The translations under genes and the position numbers were made by a program. Under the pieces are notes generated by a model. That model had not been told where the DNA came from and searched no databases. It saw only the letters and a list, made by a program, of their open reading frames with translations. A stretch of 64,000 nt of DNA, from the NCBI GenBank assembly GCA_030681645.1, contig JAUXRX010000042.1, positions 62,001 to 126,000 of the forward strand. The letters are read 5' to 3'. Shown one piece after another: positions 23,476-31,609 of the stretch. This DNA comes from Archangium sp. (lineage in GTDB: Bacteria; Myxococcota; Myxococcia; Myxococcales; Myxococcaceae). Positions within the stretch are counted from its first letter, which is position 1, and every line of letters starts with the position of its first letter.

Positions 23476-24540
23476 TCACAGCTCGTCCTTCCCCTCGTAG
23501 AACAGGTACCCCTCCACGCTCGGCGTCACCGGCGGCGGGGAGAAGCCGGCCTTGCAGCGTTCGCCGTACGTCACCCTGAAGCCGTCGCCGTTCTTGAAGG
23601 TGGCGCTCGCGATGCGGCCCGAAGAATCCCACTCGAAGGTCCCGTCGAGCGCGTCGTCGCCCGGGTGAAAGCCCCTCAGCCGCCCCGCGTCGTCCCAGTC
23701 GAAGGTGATGCCCGCGTACGCGATGAAGCGGCCTCTCTCGTCGTACTTGAAGCGCGTCGTGGCTCCCGCCGATTGGTACTCGCTCAGCCGGCCCGCCGGG
23801 TCGTACGCGAAGTCGACGCGGTAGCCGCTGCGCGCCGCGACCGCTCGCCCCTGCAGCGAGACGTTCTTCGTCTCGATCGACGCGAGCTTCGTCTCCGTCC
23901 ACCGGTACGTGCGCGACTGCACCTGCAGCGCCGCCGGCACCTGGCTGCGGAACGTCTGAAAGCGCCGCGCCCGCCGGCCCGCCTCGTCGTACGCGTAGCA
24001 GAGCTTCATCCGGTAGCCCTCGTCCGCGCCGGTGCTGCTGTCGGTCTGCGCGAAGCGCGGCGACCGCGAGTCGCCCACGTACTGGATGACCGTGCGCGTC
24101 TGCTCGTTCATCGGAGCGTCGTAGACCGCCATCGGGGGCCGCCACGACGGGCTCCACGAGGGCTCGCCCGCGCCTGCGGCGAAGCACGCCGTCTTCTCCG
24201 TCAGGCGATGCGCTGCGTCGTAGCGCAACGTCGTCGCCGCCTTCGTGTGGGCCGAGACGACCTGCTCCTGCCGCACCAGGTCTTCGCCCTCGTACACGAG
24301 GCGATCGGTCAGCCGCCCCGAGCGGGTGTCGAAGCGCTCCACCACGCACGCCTCGGAGGTGAGCGGATCAGCGGCCGGGCAGGAGACTGCCTCGAGCGGC
24401 GCGGCGGCGGTGCACTCGGCGGGAATGCTCAGCAGCAGCGCCGCGAGCTCGTCCTGCTCGGACACGGCGGGCTTCGGTGGCGCACTCACCGGAGGTGGAC
24501 GACAGCTCACCAGGAGCACACAGAGGAGGAGGCGCTGCAT
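23476..24540 (-). CDS. Lipoprotein with YD/RHS-like repeats
   Basis: A 354-residue protein. MQRLLLCVLLVSCRPPP is a lipoprotein signal. The body contains short repeats of YD type: LRYDAAHRLTEK, CYAYDEAGRRARRFQ, FAYDPAGRLSEY, FKYDERGRFIAY and WDDAGRLRGF, as in the RHS/YD beta-propeller-like shells that wrap toxins or bind carbohydrate. There is no C-terminal toxin domain and the protein is far shorter than RHS toxins, so it is more likely a surface or binding protein. The start at 24540 was chosen because the upstream in-frame ATG at 24633 would place 31 charged residues before the signal. Confidence 0.75.
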   Translation of the reverse strand: MQRLLLCVLLVSCRPPPVSAPPKPAVSEQDELAALLLSIPAECTAAAPLEAVSCPAADPLTSEACVVERFDTRSGRLTDRLVYEGEDLVRQEQVVSAHTKAATTLRYDAAHRLTEKTACFAAGAGEPSWSPSWRPPMAVYDAPMNEQTRTVIQYVGDSRSPRFAQTDSSTGADEGYRMKLCYAYDEAGRRARRFQTFRSQVPAALQVQSRTYRWTETKLASIETKNVSLQGRAVAARSGYRVDFAYDPAGRLSEYQSAGATTRFKYDERGRFIAYAGITFDWDDAGRLRGFHPGDDALDGTFEWDSSGRIASATFKNGDGFRVTYGERCKAGFSPPPVTPSVEGYLFYEGKDEL

Positions 24541-24796
24541 CGGCGTCCCCAGATACCCCGTAGAAGCGGCACCAGCATCAGCGGAAAGCACCACTTCTCT
24601 GCAGCCGCTGCGTGTTTCGAGGTGACGCCGCAACGTCTTCGCGCAGATCCGGCGGGGGTGTCGTCAGTGACGTGTGGGATGGCCCGCGAAGTGAAGGACT
24701 TTCGTCGGGTTTGGCAGGGAGGTCCGCTGCAAGGCGAATGGCTCGATCTGTGAAGCGCGCGGATTGCGCGGTCGTGTGCGCGACATCGGAGATCGA
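24541..24796. other. Divergent intergenic region upstream of the hydrogenase operon
   Basis: 256 bp between the divergent YD-repeat lipoprotein and the hydrogenase small subunit; it must hold both promoters. I checked TTTGGCAGGGAGGTCCGCTG (24709-24728) as a sigma-54 site, but the GG and GC elements are not at the required spacing. No reliable promoter can be named. Confidence 0.5.
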
Positions 24797-25969
24797 ATGA
24801 GCGCGATGGATTTCTGGGTGCGGAACAGCCCCGCAGCGAAGTCGCTTGCGGAGACTGAGGCAGTGAGAGTCGCCGAGAAGCGCTTCGGTCTCCCACGACG
24901 TTCTTTCCTCGAGTTCACCGCGGCGCTGGTGGCGGCGATGGGCCTGCCCTCGACCGCGATGGGCGCCGTGGTCGCCGCGATGACCCAGCCGAAGAAGCCC
25001 TCGGTCATCTGGCTGCAGTTCCAGGAATGCACCGGCTGCACCGAGAGCCTGCTGCGCTCGGAACACCCGACGCTCGACAAGCTGATCCTCGACCTGATCT
25101 CGCTCGACTACCACGAGACGCTCTTCGCGGCGGCCGGTCACCAGATCGAGGCGGCCCGGCTCTCGGCGATGAAGGAGAACAAGGGCAAGTACATCCTCGT
25201 GGTCGAGGGGTCCATTCCCGTCAAGGAGGACGGCATCTACTGCAAGATCGGCGGGAAGACGGCCATCGACCTGGCGAAGGAATGCGCCGCCGACGCCGCC
25301 GCGGTGATCGCCATCGGCAGCTGCGCCTCGTGGGGCGGCATGCCCTCGACCTCGCCCAACCCGACCGGCGCCACCTCGTTGTCCAAGGTGCTCGGCAAGC
25401 CGGTCGTCACCATCCCCGGGTGCCCGCCCAATCCGTACAACTTCCTCTCGACCGTCGTGCACTTCCTCACCTTCGGTGCGGTGCCGGAGCTCGACGACAA
25501 GGGCCGCCCGAAGTTCGCCTACGGCCGGTTGATCCACGAGAGCTGCGAGCGGCGCGCGCACTTCGACGCCGGCCGCTTCGCGCGGGAGTTCGGCGACGAA
25601 GGCCACCGCCAGGGCTGGTGCCTCTACAAGCTCGGCTGCAAGGGCCCCGAGACGTACGCCAACTGCCCCACCATTCAGTTCGGCGACGCGGGCGCGAGCA
25701 ACTGGCCCGTCGGCTGCGGTCACCCGTGCATCGGCTGCACCGAAGAGGGCATCGGCTTCCAGAAGCCGATCCACGCGCTGGCGGTGCTCAAGACGGTGAC
25801 GCCTCCCACGCAGTTCGCGCGGCCGGGGGAAGAGCAGGGGCAGGGGGCCACCATGGTCACGGCCGGAGTCGCCGCCGCCATCGGCGGTCTCGCCATCGGC
25901 GCGGGCCTCAAGCTCGCCGACAACCTGGGCAAGCGCGACGACGCGAAGCCCGACACGAAGCAGAAGTGA
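24797..25969 (+). CDS. hybO: [NiFe]-hydrogenase small subunit (Hyb-type, Tat-exported)
   Basis: A 390-residue protein. The N-terminus has a twin-arginine motif (RRSFLEF, Arg34-Arg35) and hydrophobic core, so the folded heterodimer is exported. Mature motifs include LQFQECTGCTESLLRSEHPT (proximal cluster), IGSCASWGGMPSTSPNPTGA, IPGCPPNPYNFLSTVVHFLT, and the Cys/His set for medial and distal clusters in RLIHESCERRAHF and WPVGCGHPCIGCTEEGIGF. A C-terminal membrane anchor (VTAGVAAAIGGLAIGAGL) is typical of membrane-bound uptake hydrogenases. First gene of a seven-gene operon in the order small subunit, FeS subunit, membrane subunit, large subunit, protease, hypA, hypB, matching the Hyb (hydrogenase-2) type. 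The start has GGAG just upstream. Confidence 0.93.
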   Translation: MSAMDFWVRNSPAAKSLAETEAVRVAEKRFGLPRRSFLEFTAALVAAMGLPSTAMGAVVAAMTQPKKPSVIWLQFQECTGCTESLLRSEHPTLDKLILDLISLDYHETLFAAAGHQIEAARLSAMKENKGKYILVVEGSIPVKEDGIYCKIGGKTAIDLAKECAADAAAVIAIGSCASWGGMPSTSPNPTGATSLSKVLGKPVVTIPGCPPNPYNFLSTVVHFLTFGAVPELDDKGRPKFAYGRLIHESCERRAHFDAGRFAREFGDEGHRQGWCLYKLGCKGPETYANCPTIQFGDAGASNWPVGCGHPCIGCTEEGIGFQKPIHALAVLKTVTPPTQFARPGEEQGQGATMVTAGVAAAIGGLAIGAGLKLADNLGKRDDAKPDTKQK

Positions 25970-25985
25970 GCGAGGGAGCCTGACC

Positions 25986-27011
25986 ATGTCGATCGATCGA
26001 CGCAGGTTTCTGAAGCTCGCCGGTGGTTCCGCCGGCATCGCAGTCGCCACCACCGCCGGCGTCGCGCAGGCGCGCCCCAACAAGAAGATGCCCGAGGAGG
26101 CCCTGGGCCTGCTGTTCGACGGCACGCTGTGCATCGGCTGCCGCGCCTGCATGCCCGCCTGCAAGGAAGCCAACGACATGCCCCCCGAGCTCACGCCGCT
26201 CAAGGTGGGCGGCGAAGAGGTGAACGCCCTGTGGGACGCGCCCCTCGACATCTCGGGCAAGACGCTCAACGTCATTCAGGCGTACCGGAGCGGCGACGGC
26301 ACCCACAAGGACGAGGTGGAGAACGGCTTCGCCTTCACCAAGAAGTCGTGCCTGCACTGCGTCGACCCCTCGTGTGTCTCGGCCTGCCCCGTCTCGGCGA
26401 TGGTGAAGGACCCGGTCAACGGCATCGTCAGCTACAGCGTCGAGGCCTGCATCGGCTGCCGGTACTGCGTGGCCGCCTGCCCCTTCGGCGTGCCGCGGTT
26501 CACCTTCGACACGCCTGACCCGAAGATCAGCAAGTGCCAGCTGTGCAAGCACCGCTACGCCGACGGCAAGTACAGCGCCTGCGCCGAGGTCTGCCCCACC
26601 GGCGCGACGCTCTTCGGCAAGGTGAAGGACCTCAAGGCCGAGATCGCCCGCCGCCGCGCGCTCGAGCCCGGCACGCTCACCACCTACCCGCGCGGGCGCA
26701 TCGGCGACGGCGACACGTACCAGGCCAGGGCCGGCAAGTACGTCGACCACGTCTACGGCGAGAAGGAGATCGGCGGCACGCAGGTGCTCCACCTCTCCGG
26801 AGTGCCGTTCGAGCTGCTCGACAAGCCGGCGCTGCCTGACATCGCTCCGGCGGCGACCTCGGAGACCATTCAGCACGGCGTCTATTACGGCCTGCTCGCC
26901 CCCATGACGTTCCTCGGCATCCTGGTGGCGGCCGCGCGCCGCAACATGATCAAGGCCGGGGTCACGCCCCCCGACGTGCCGCCCGCGCCGAAGCCGGGAG
27001 AGAAGCCATGA
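25986..27011 (+). CDS. hybA: Hydrogenase-2 ferredoxin-like subunit HybA
   Basis: A 341-residue periplasmic FeS protein. Tat signal RRRFLKLAGG at the N-terminus. Four cysteine groups for [4Fe-4S] clusters are visible: CIGCRACMPAC, CLHCVDPSCVSACP, CIGCRYCVAACPFGVPRF and CQLCKH followed by CAEVCPTGA. A C-terminal helix (YYGLLAPMTFLGILVAAA) anchors it. In E. coli hydrogenase-2, HybA passes electrons from the small subunit to HybB and the quinone pool; the same is expected here. It starts 17 nt after the small subunit gene and ends in an ATGA overlap with hybB. Confidence 0.93.
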   Translation: MSIDRRRFLKLAGGSAGIAVATTAGVAQARPNKKMPEEALGLLFDGTLCIGCRACMPACKEANDMPPELTPLKVGGEEVNALWDAPLDISGKTLNVIQAYRSGDGTHKDEVENGFAFTKKSCLHCVDPSCVSACPVSAMVKDPVNGIVSYSVEACIGCRYCVAACPFGVPRFTFDTPDPKISKCQLCKHRYADGKYSACAEVCPTGATLFGKVKDLKAEIARRRALEPGTLTTYPRGRIGDGDTYQARAGKYVDHVYGEKEIGGTQVLHLSGVPFELLDKPALPDIAPAATSETIQHGVYYGLLAPMTFLGILVAAARRNMIKAGVTPPDVPPAPKPGEKP

Positions 27012-28189
27012 GCGCCGAAGCTGGCAAGCTGCATCACCCCGCCCCCGCCCCGATGGGCGGCAAGCTGATCACCACCACCACCGTGTTCCTCTCGCTGCTG
27101 GTGCTGGCGATGGTGGGGGTGCTGGCGGTGCGCTTCGTGCTCGGCCTGGGCGCCACCACCAACATGAACCAGGGCTACCCCTGGGGCATCTGGATTGCGT
27201 ACGACGTGGTGGCCGGCACCGCGCTGGCGGGCGGCGGCTTCTCGACCGCGATGCTCGTCTACATCCTCAACCGCGGCCAGTATCACCCGTTGATCCGACC
27301 TGCCCTGGTGGCCGCGCTGCTGGGCTACATGATGGCCGGCTTCTCGGTGATGTTCGACCTGGGGCGCTACTGGGACTTCTGGCACATCATCAGCCCCAGC
27401 TACGCGCAGCCCAACTCGGTGCTGTTCGAGGTGGCCGTCTGCATCATGGCCTACGTGGTGATCCTCCTGATCGAGTTCCTCCCGGTGGTGATGGAGCGGC
27501 TCGGCTGGGAAAGGGCGCGCGGCAGGCTCAACAAGCTGCTCTTCGTCATCATCGCCATCGGGGTGCTGCTGCCCACCATGCACCAGTCGTCACTGGGCAC
27601 GCTGCTGGTGGTGCTCGGCCCGCAGATTCACCCGCTCTACCAGTCGACCATCTTGCCCATTCTCTTCCTCACCTCGACCGTGGGCATCGGCTTCGCCGCG
27701 GTGACGCTCGAGGGGGCGATCTCTTCGATGGGCCTGCGCAGGCCCTTCGAGAAGGAGATCCTCGCGCAGCTGCTTCAGGTCGGCCGCATCTTGATGGCCC
27801 TCTTCCTGGTGGTGCGCTTCGCCGACATCCTCTACCGCGGGGTGTTCGGCCTGGCCTTCACCCTGTCGGCGCCGATGGTCACGTTCTGGCTCGAGAACTT
27901 CCTCTATTCCGTGCCGCTGTGGCTGCTGGCCACCCCGGTCTCGCGCACGAAGGCGAAGCGGGTGTTCCTCTCGGCGATGGCGATGGCGCTGGGCGGCGTG
28001 CTGTACCGGATGGCGGCCTTCCTGGTGGCGTACAACACCGGCGCGGGCTGGCACTACTTCCCGTCGCTGGGCGAGATGACGGTCACCGTGGGACTGATCG
28101 CCTTCGAGGTGCTCTTCATCATCCTCGCCATCCGCCTGCTTCCCATTCTCCCGGCAGCTACGCCTGAGTCGGCCACGAGGACGTCATGA
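27008..28189 (+). CDS. hybB: Hydrogenase-2 membrane subunit HybB (NrfD/PsrC family)
   Basis: A 393-residue integral membrane protein with about ten predicted helices (FLSLLVLAMVGVLAVRFVLG, AMLVYILNRGQYHPLIRPAL, LFVIIAIGVLLPTMHQSSLG and others). It belongs to the NrfD/PsrC quinone-interacting family. GYPWGIWIAYDVVAGTALAG and LPTMHQSSLGTL resemble HybB. It would connect H2 oxidation to menaquinone reduction. It overlaps hybA and hybC by ATGA at both ends, so the complex is translated as a coupled set. Confidence 0.92.
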   Translation: MSAEAGKLHHPAPAPMGGKLITTTTVFLSLLVLAMVGVLAVRFVLGLGATTNMNQGYPWGIWIAYDVVAGTALAGGGFSTAMLVYILNRGQYHPLIRPALVAALLGYMMAGFSVMFDLGRYWDFWHIISPSYAQPNSVLFEVAVCIMAYVVILLIEFLPVVMERLGWERARGRLNKLLFVIIAIGVLLPTMHQSSLGTLLVVLGPQIHPLYQSTILPILFLTSTVGIGFAAVTLEGAISSMGLRRPFEKEILAQLLQVGRILMALFLVVRFADILYRGVFGLAFTLSAPMVTFWLENFLYSVPLWLLATPVSRTKAKRVFLSAMAMALGGVLYRMAAFLVAYNTGAGWHYFPSLGEMTVTVGLIAFEVLFIILAIRLLPILPAATPESATRTS

Positions 28190-29892
28190 CCAAGCGCATC
28201 ACCATCGACCCCATCACCCGCATCGAAGGCCACCTCCGCATCGACTGCGAGGTGGGCGCCGACAACAAGGTCAGCGCGGCCTGGGCGTCGGGCACGATGT
28301 GGCGCGGGGTAGAGCAGATTCTCCTCGGGCGTGACCCGCGCGACGCGTGGGCCATCACCCAGCGCTTCTGCGGCGTCTGCACCACCGTGCACGCCATCGC
28401 CTCGGTGCGCGCGGTGGAGAACGCGCTCGACCTCGGGGTGCCGAAGAACGCCCAGTACATTCGCAACCTGATGATCGCCGCGCACGCGGTGCACGACGAG
28501 ATCGTCCACTTCTACCACCTGTCGGCGCTCGACTGGGTCGACGTCACCTCGGCGCTGAAGGCTGATCCGGTGAAGGCGTCGCAGCTGGGCGAGAGCCTCT
28601 CGCCGTGGACGGGCAACGGGAAGAACGAGCTCATCGCGGTGCAGGTGAAGCTCAAGAACCTGGTCGAGAGCGGGCAGCTGGGCATCTTCACCAACGGCTA
28701 CTGGGGCCACCCGGCGATGAAGCTGCCGCCCGAGGTGAACCTGCTGGCGGTCAACCACTACCTGCAGGCGCTCGAGTTCCAGCGGCAGGCCAACAAGATC
28801 GTCAGCATCCTCGGCAGCAAGACGCCGCACATCCAGAACGTGGCGGTGGGCGGGGTGTCGAACGCGATCGCGCTCAACAGCCAGTCGGTGCTCACGGTCG
28901 AGCGGCTGCTGGCGATCAAGGAGCACATCGACGCGGTGAAGGCGTTCGTCAACGAGGTGTACCTGATCGACGTCGCCGCGGTGGCGGCCTTCTACCCGGA
29001 GTGGACCACCATCGGGAAAGGCGTGACCAACTACCTCGCCTGCCCCGACTTCCCGCTCGACGAGAAGGGCACGAAGTTCGAGACCAACGGCGGGCACATC
29101 GCCAACGGAGATCTCGCCACCTTCAAGCCCATCACCAAGTTCGGCGACGAGTACTTCAAGGCCGGCGTCACCGAGAGCGTGAAGCACTCCTGGTACAAGG
29201 GCGGCAAGGGCGCGCTCCACCCGTACAAGGGCGAGACGAACCCCGACTACACGGACTTCAAGGAGAACGAGAAGTACTCGTGGGTGAAGTCGCCCATGTT
29301 CCTGGGCGAACCGGCGCAGGTGGGTCCGCTGGCGCGCGTGCTGATGGCGGTGGCCACCAAGGACGAGGAGGTCATCAAGCACCTCACCCGGCTGCTGGGC
29401 ATCGTCGAGGCGGTGGGCAAGGTGAAGGTGCCGCTCGAGGGGCTGCACTCCACCATCGGCCGCCACGCCGCCCGCGCGGTGATGTGCGCGCGCAACGTGG
29501 AGATATTGGAGAAGCAGTGGAAGCTGCTCATCGACAACATCGCCAAGGGTGACGTGCACACCTTCGAGAAGCCGGTGTTCCCCAAGGGGGAGATCGAAGG
29601 CTTCGGCTTCCACGAGGCGCCGCGCGGGCTGCTCTCGCACTGGATCGTGATCGAGAACGGCGTCATCAAGAACTACCAGGCGGTGGTGCCCACCACCTGG
29701 AACGCCGCCCCGCGCAACGAGAAGGACCAACCGGGCCCGTACGAGGCGTCGCTGTTGAACACGCCGCTGGCGGACCCCGACAAGCCGCTCGAGGTCCTGC
29801 GCACCATTCACTCGTTCGACCCCTGCCTCGCCTGCGCGGTGCACCTGGTGGACGTCACCCAGCGGCCGATCGTCACGGTGAAGGCGCTCTGA
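28186..29892 (+). CDS. hybC: [NiFe]-hydrogenase large (catalytic) subunit
   Basis: A 568-residue protein with all Ni-Fe ligands: N-terminal RIEGH, RFCGVCTTVHAIASVRAVEN (Cys62, Cys65), and C-terminal FDPCLACAVH (Cys547, Cys550, His553). The 15 residues after His553 are the peptide removed by the maturation protease after nickel insertion. It oxidises H2 at the periplasmic side after export with the small subunit. The gene order and HybA/HybB partners place it with group 1 membrane-bound uptake enzymes of the Hyb type. It is followed directly by its own protease gene. Confidence 0.95.
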   Translation: MTKRITIDPITRIEGHLRIDCEVGADNKVSAAWASGTMWRGVEQILLGRDPRDAWAITQRFCGVCTTVHAIASVRAVENALDLGVPKNAQYIRNLMIAAHAVHDEIVHFYHLSALDWVDVTSALKADPVKASQLGESLSPWTGNGKNELIAVQVKLKNLVESGQLGIFTNGYWGHPAMKLPPEVNLLAVNHYLQALEFQRQANKIVSILGSKTPHIQNVAVGGVSNAIALNSQSVLTVERLLAIKEHIDAVKAFVNEVYLIDVAAVAAFYPEWTTIGKGVTNYLACPDFPLDEKGTKFETNGGHIANGDLATFKPITKFGDEYFKAGVTESVKHSWYKGGKGALHPYKGETNPDYTDFKENEKYSWVKSPMFLGEPAQVGPLARVLMAVATKDEEVIKHLTRLLGIVEAVGKVKVPLEGLHSTIGRHAARAVMCARNVEILEKQWKLLIDNIAKGDVHTFEKPVFPKGEIEGFGFHEAPRGLLSHWIVIENGVIKNYQAVVPTTWNAAPRNEKDQPGPYEASLLNTPLADPDKPLEVLRTIHSFDPCLACAVHLVDVTQRPIVTVKAL

Positions 29893-30386
29893 TGATGCAG
29901 GTGGTCGTCCTCGGCGTGGGCAACCTGCTCATGACCGATGAGGGCGTGGGCGTGCACGCGGTCAACGCGCTCGAGCGCGACTGGGTGTTCCCCGAGGGGG
30001 TGCGCTGCGTCGACGGCGGCACCTCGACCCAGGAGCTCCTGGGCGACCTGGAAGATCTCGACCAGCTCATCGTGCTCGACGCGGTCACCTCGGCCTCGGC
30101 GCCGGGCACGCTCATTCGCCTCGAGGGCGCGCAGGTGCCGCAGGCCTTCACCACCAAGTTTTCGCCGCACCAGGTCGGCATCGCCGATCTGCTGGCGATG
30201 CTCACGTTCTCAGGTCACGCGCCGAAGCGGGTGCTGGTGTTCGGCGTCGAGCCGGCGGTGCTCAAGCTGGGCATGGAGCTGTCTCCCGTCGTCGCTGGCC
30301 GCGTACCGGAGCTCTGCGCGCAGGTCATCGCCGAGCTCCGCCAGTTGGGGTTGACGCCCACCCAGCGGTTGAGCGAGGTCGCCTGA
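29892..30386 (+). CDS. hybD: Hydrogenase maturation endopeptidase HybD/HyaD
   Basis: A 164-residue protein of the M52 nickel-dependent protease family. VLGVGNLLMTDEGVGVHAVN contains the first metal-binding acidic residue (Glu after MTD), LIVLDAVTSASAPGTLIRLE the Asp, and FSPHQVGIADLLAML the His. It checks nickel loading and clips the C-terminal peptide of the large subunit. Two adjacent ATG codons (29892, 29895) could each start; the first overlaps the hybC stop by one base. Confidence 0.93.
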   Translation: MMQVVVLGVGNLLMTDEGVGVHAVNALERDWVFPEGVRCVDGGTSTQELLGDLEDLDQLIVLDAVTSASAPGTLIRLEGAQVPQAFTTKFSPHQVGIADLLAMLTFSGHAPKRVLVFGVEPAVLKLGMELSPVVAGRVPELCAQVIAELRQLGLTPTQRLSEVA

Positions 30387-30387
30387 C

Positions 30388-30729
30388 ATGCACGAGGTCG
30401 CGCTCGCGCAGGGCATCGTCGACATCGTCACCGCCCAGTCGGAGCGCGACGGGTTCAAGCACGCGAAGGTGGTGCACATCGAGCTGGGCGCGCTCGCGAA
30501 CGTGATGCCAGAGGCCCTCGTGTTCGGCTTCCAGTCGGCGAGCGTGGGAACGGCCGCCGAGGGGGCGCGCATCGAGTTCATTCCCCGGCCGGGCACCGGC
30601 TGGTGCATGGACTGCTCGGTCGAGGTCGAGGTCCCCGCGCGGGTGGCGCTGTGCCCGAAGTGTGGCGGCGTTAAGTGGATGGTCACGGGCGGCGAGCAGC
30701 TCCGCGTCACCGAGTTGGAGGTGGACTGA
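30388..30729 (+). CDS. hypA: Hydrogenase nickel chaperone HypA
   Basis: A 113-residue protein beginning MHEVALAQGIVDIV, in which the Met-His-Glu N-terminus is the nickel site of HypA. The structural zinc site is CMDCSVEVEVPARVALCPKC, with two CxxC pairs. It passes nickel to the large subunit with HypB, whose gene begins one base after its stop. No hypC, D, E or F is present in this window, so CN/CO ligand synthesis genes must be elsewhere. Confidence 0.93.
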   Translation: MHEVALAQGIVDIVTAQSERDGFKHAKVVHIELGALANVMPEALVFGFQSASVGTAAEGARIEFIPRPGTGWCMDCSVEVEVPARVALCPKCGGVKWMVTGGEQLRVTELEVD

Positions 30730-30730
30730 G

Positions 30731-31579
30731 ATGTGCGCGACCTGTGGATGTGACAGCGAAGCCGAAGCCGGGGACGGACACGCGAGGCCCCTCGACTCCG
30801 CTCGGGGTGAACGGGATCACCACCACCACGAGCACCACCACGAGCACGAGCACGAACACGAGCACGAACACGAGCACGAACACGTGATGGCTGACGGCAG
30901 CGTGGTGAAGCACTCGCACCACGGCGACGCAGCGCGCGAGACGCGCCGGCTCAAGGTGGAAGAAGACATCTTCGCCAGGAACGACGCGCTGGCCGACGTG
31001 AACCGCCGCATGCTCGCCCACGCCGGCACCTTCGCGGTGAACCTCATGTCGAGCCCGGGCAGCGGCAAGACCACGCTGCTGGTGCGCACGCTCAAGGAAC
31101 TGAAGGGCCGGCCGCTCGCGGTGATCGAGGGCGATCAGCAGACCGATCTCGACGCGAAGCGCATCGAGGCCACCGGCGTGAAGGCGGTGCAGATCAACAC
31201 CGGCAAGGGCTGCCACCTCGACGCCTCGATGGTCGGCCGGGCGCTCCCGAAGCTGCCGCTCGAGCAGGGCGGGCTGCTGTTCATCGAGAACGTGGGCAAC
31301 CTGGTGTGCCCCGCGAGCTTCGACCTCGGCGAGAACAAGAAGGTGGTGGTCGTCTCGGTCACCGAGGGCGAAGACAAGCCGCTCAAGTACCCCGACATGT
31401 TCGCGGTGGCCGACCTGGTGCTGGTGAACAAGATCGACCTCGTGCCGCACCTCGAGTTCGACGTGGCCCAGCTCGAGGCCAACGTGCAGCGCGTGCGGCC
31501 GGGCGTGAAAATCATCCGGGTGTCGGCGAAGAGCGGTGAAGGGTTCAGCGAGTGGCTCGGCTGGCTGCAGCGTCGCTGA
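30731..31579 (+). CDS. hypB: Hydrogenase nickel-incorporation GTPase HypB
   Basis: A 282-residue protein. The N-terminus MCATCGC carries the high-affinity CXXCGC nickel site. A His/Glu repeat region (about residues 29-52, encoded by CACGAG hexamers) adds a metal store. The GTPase part has P-loop SSPGSGKTT, switch IEGDQQTDLDA, the GTPase metal site GCHLDASMV and LVNKIDLV. Between the nickel motif and the His tract is RPLDSARGER, which comes from a 27-bp family-B repeat at 30788-30814 inserted in frame. I used the ATG at 30731 because it produces the CXXCGC motif directly. Last gene of the operon, convergent with the signalling operon. Confidence 0.93.
   Translation: MCATCGCDSEAEAGDGHARPLDSARGERDHHHHEHHHEHEHEHEHEHEHEHVMADGSVVKHSHHGDAARETRRLKVEEDIFARNDALADVNRRMLAHAGTFAVNLMSSPGSGKTTLLVRTLKELKGRPLAVIEGDQQTDLDAKRIEATGVKAVQINTGKGCHLDASMVGRALPKLPLEQGGLLFIENVGNLVCPASFDLGENKKVVVVSVTEGEDKPLKYPDMFAVADLVLVNKIDLVPHLEFDVAQLEANVQRVRPGVKIIRVSAKSGEGFSEWLGWLQRR
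30788..30814 (+). repeat. Family-B 27-bp element within hypB
   Basis: Identical over 27 bp to the element at 21651-21677, but read in a different frame, giving PLDSARGER in the linker between the nickel motif and the His-rich tract of HypB. Confidence 0.88.
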
Positions 31580-31609
31580 ACGCCTGACGAAGGAGCCTCG
31601 GCGACTCGA

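Noticed and set aside
24709..24728. Sigma-54 promoter for the hydrogenase operon
   Set aside because: TTGGCA is present but the downstream GC element is not at the fixed spacing.
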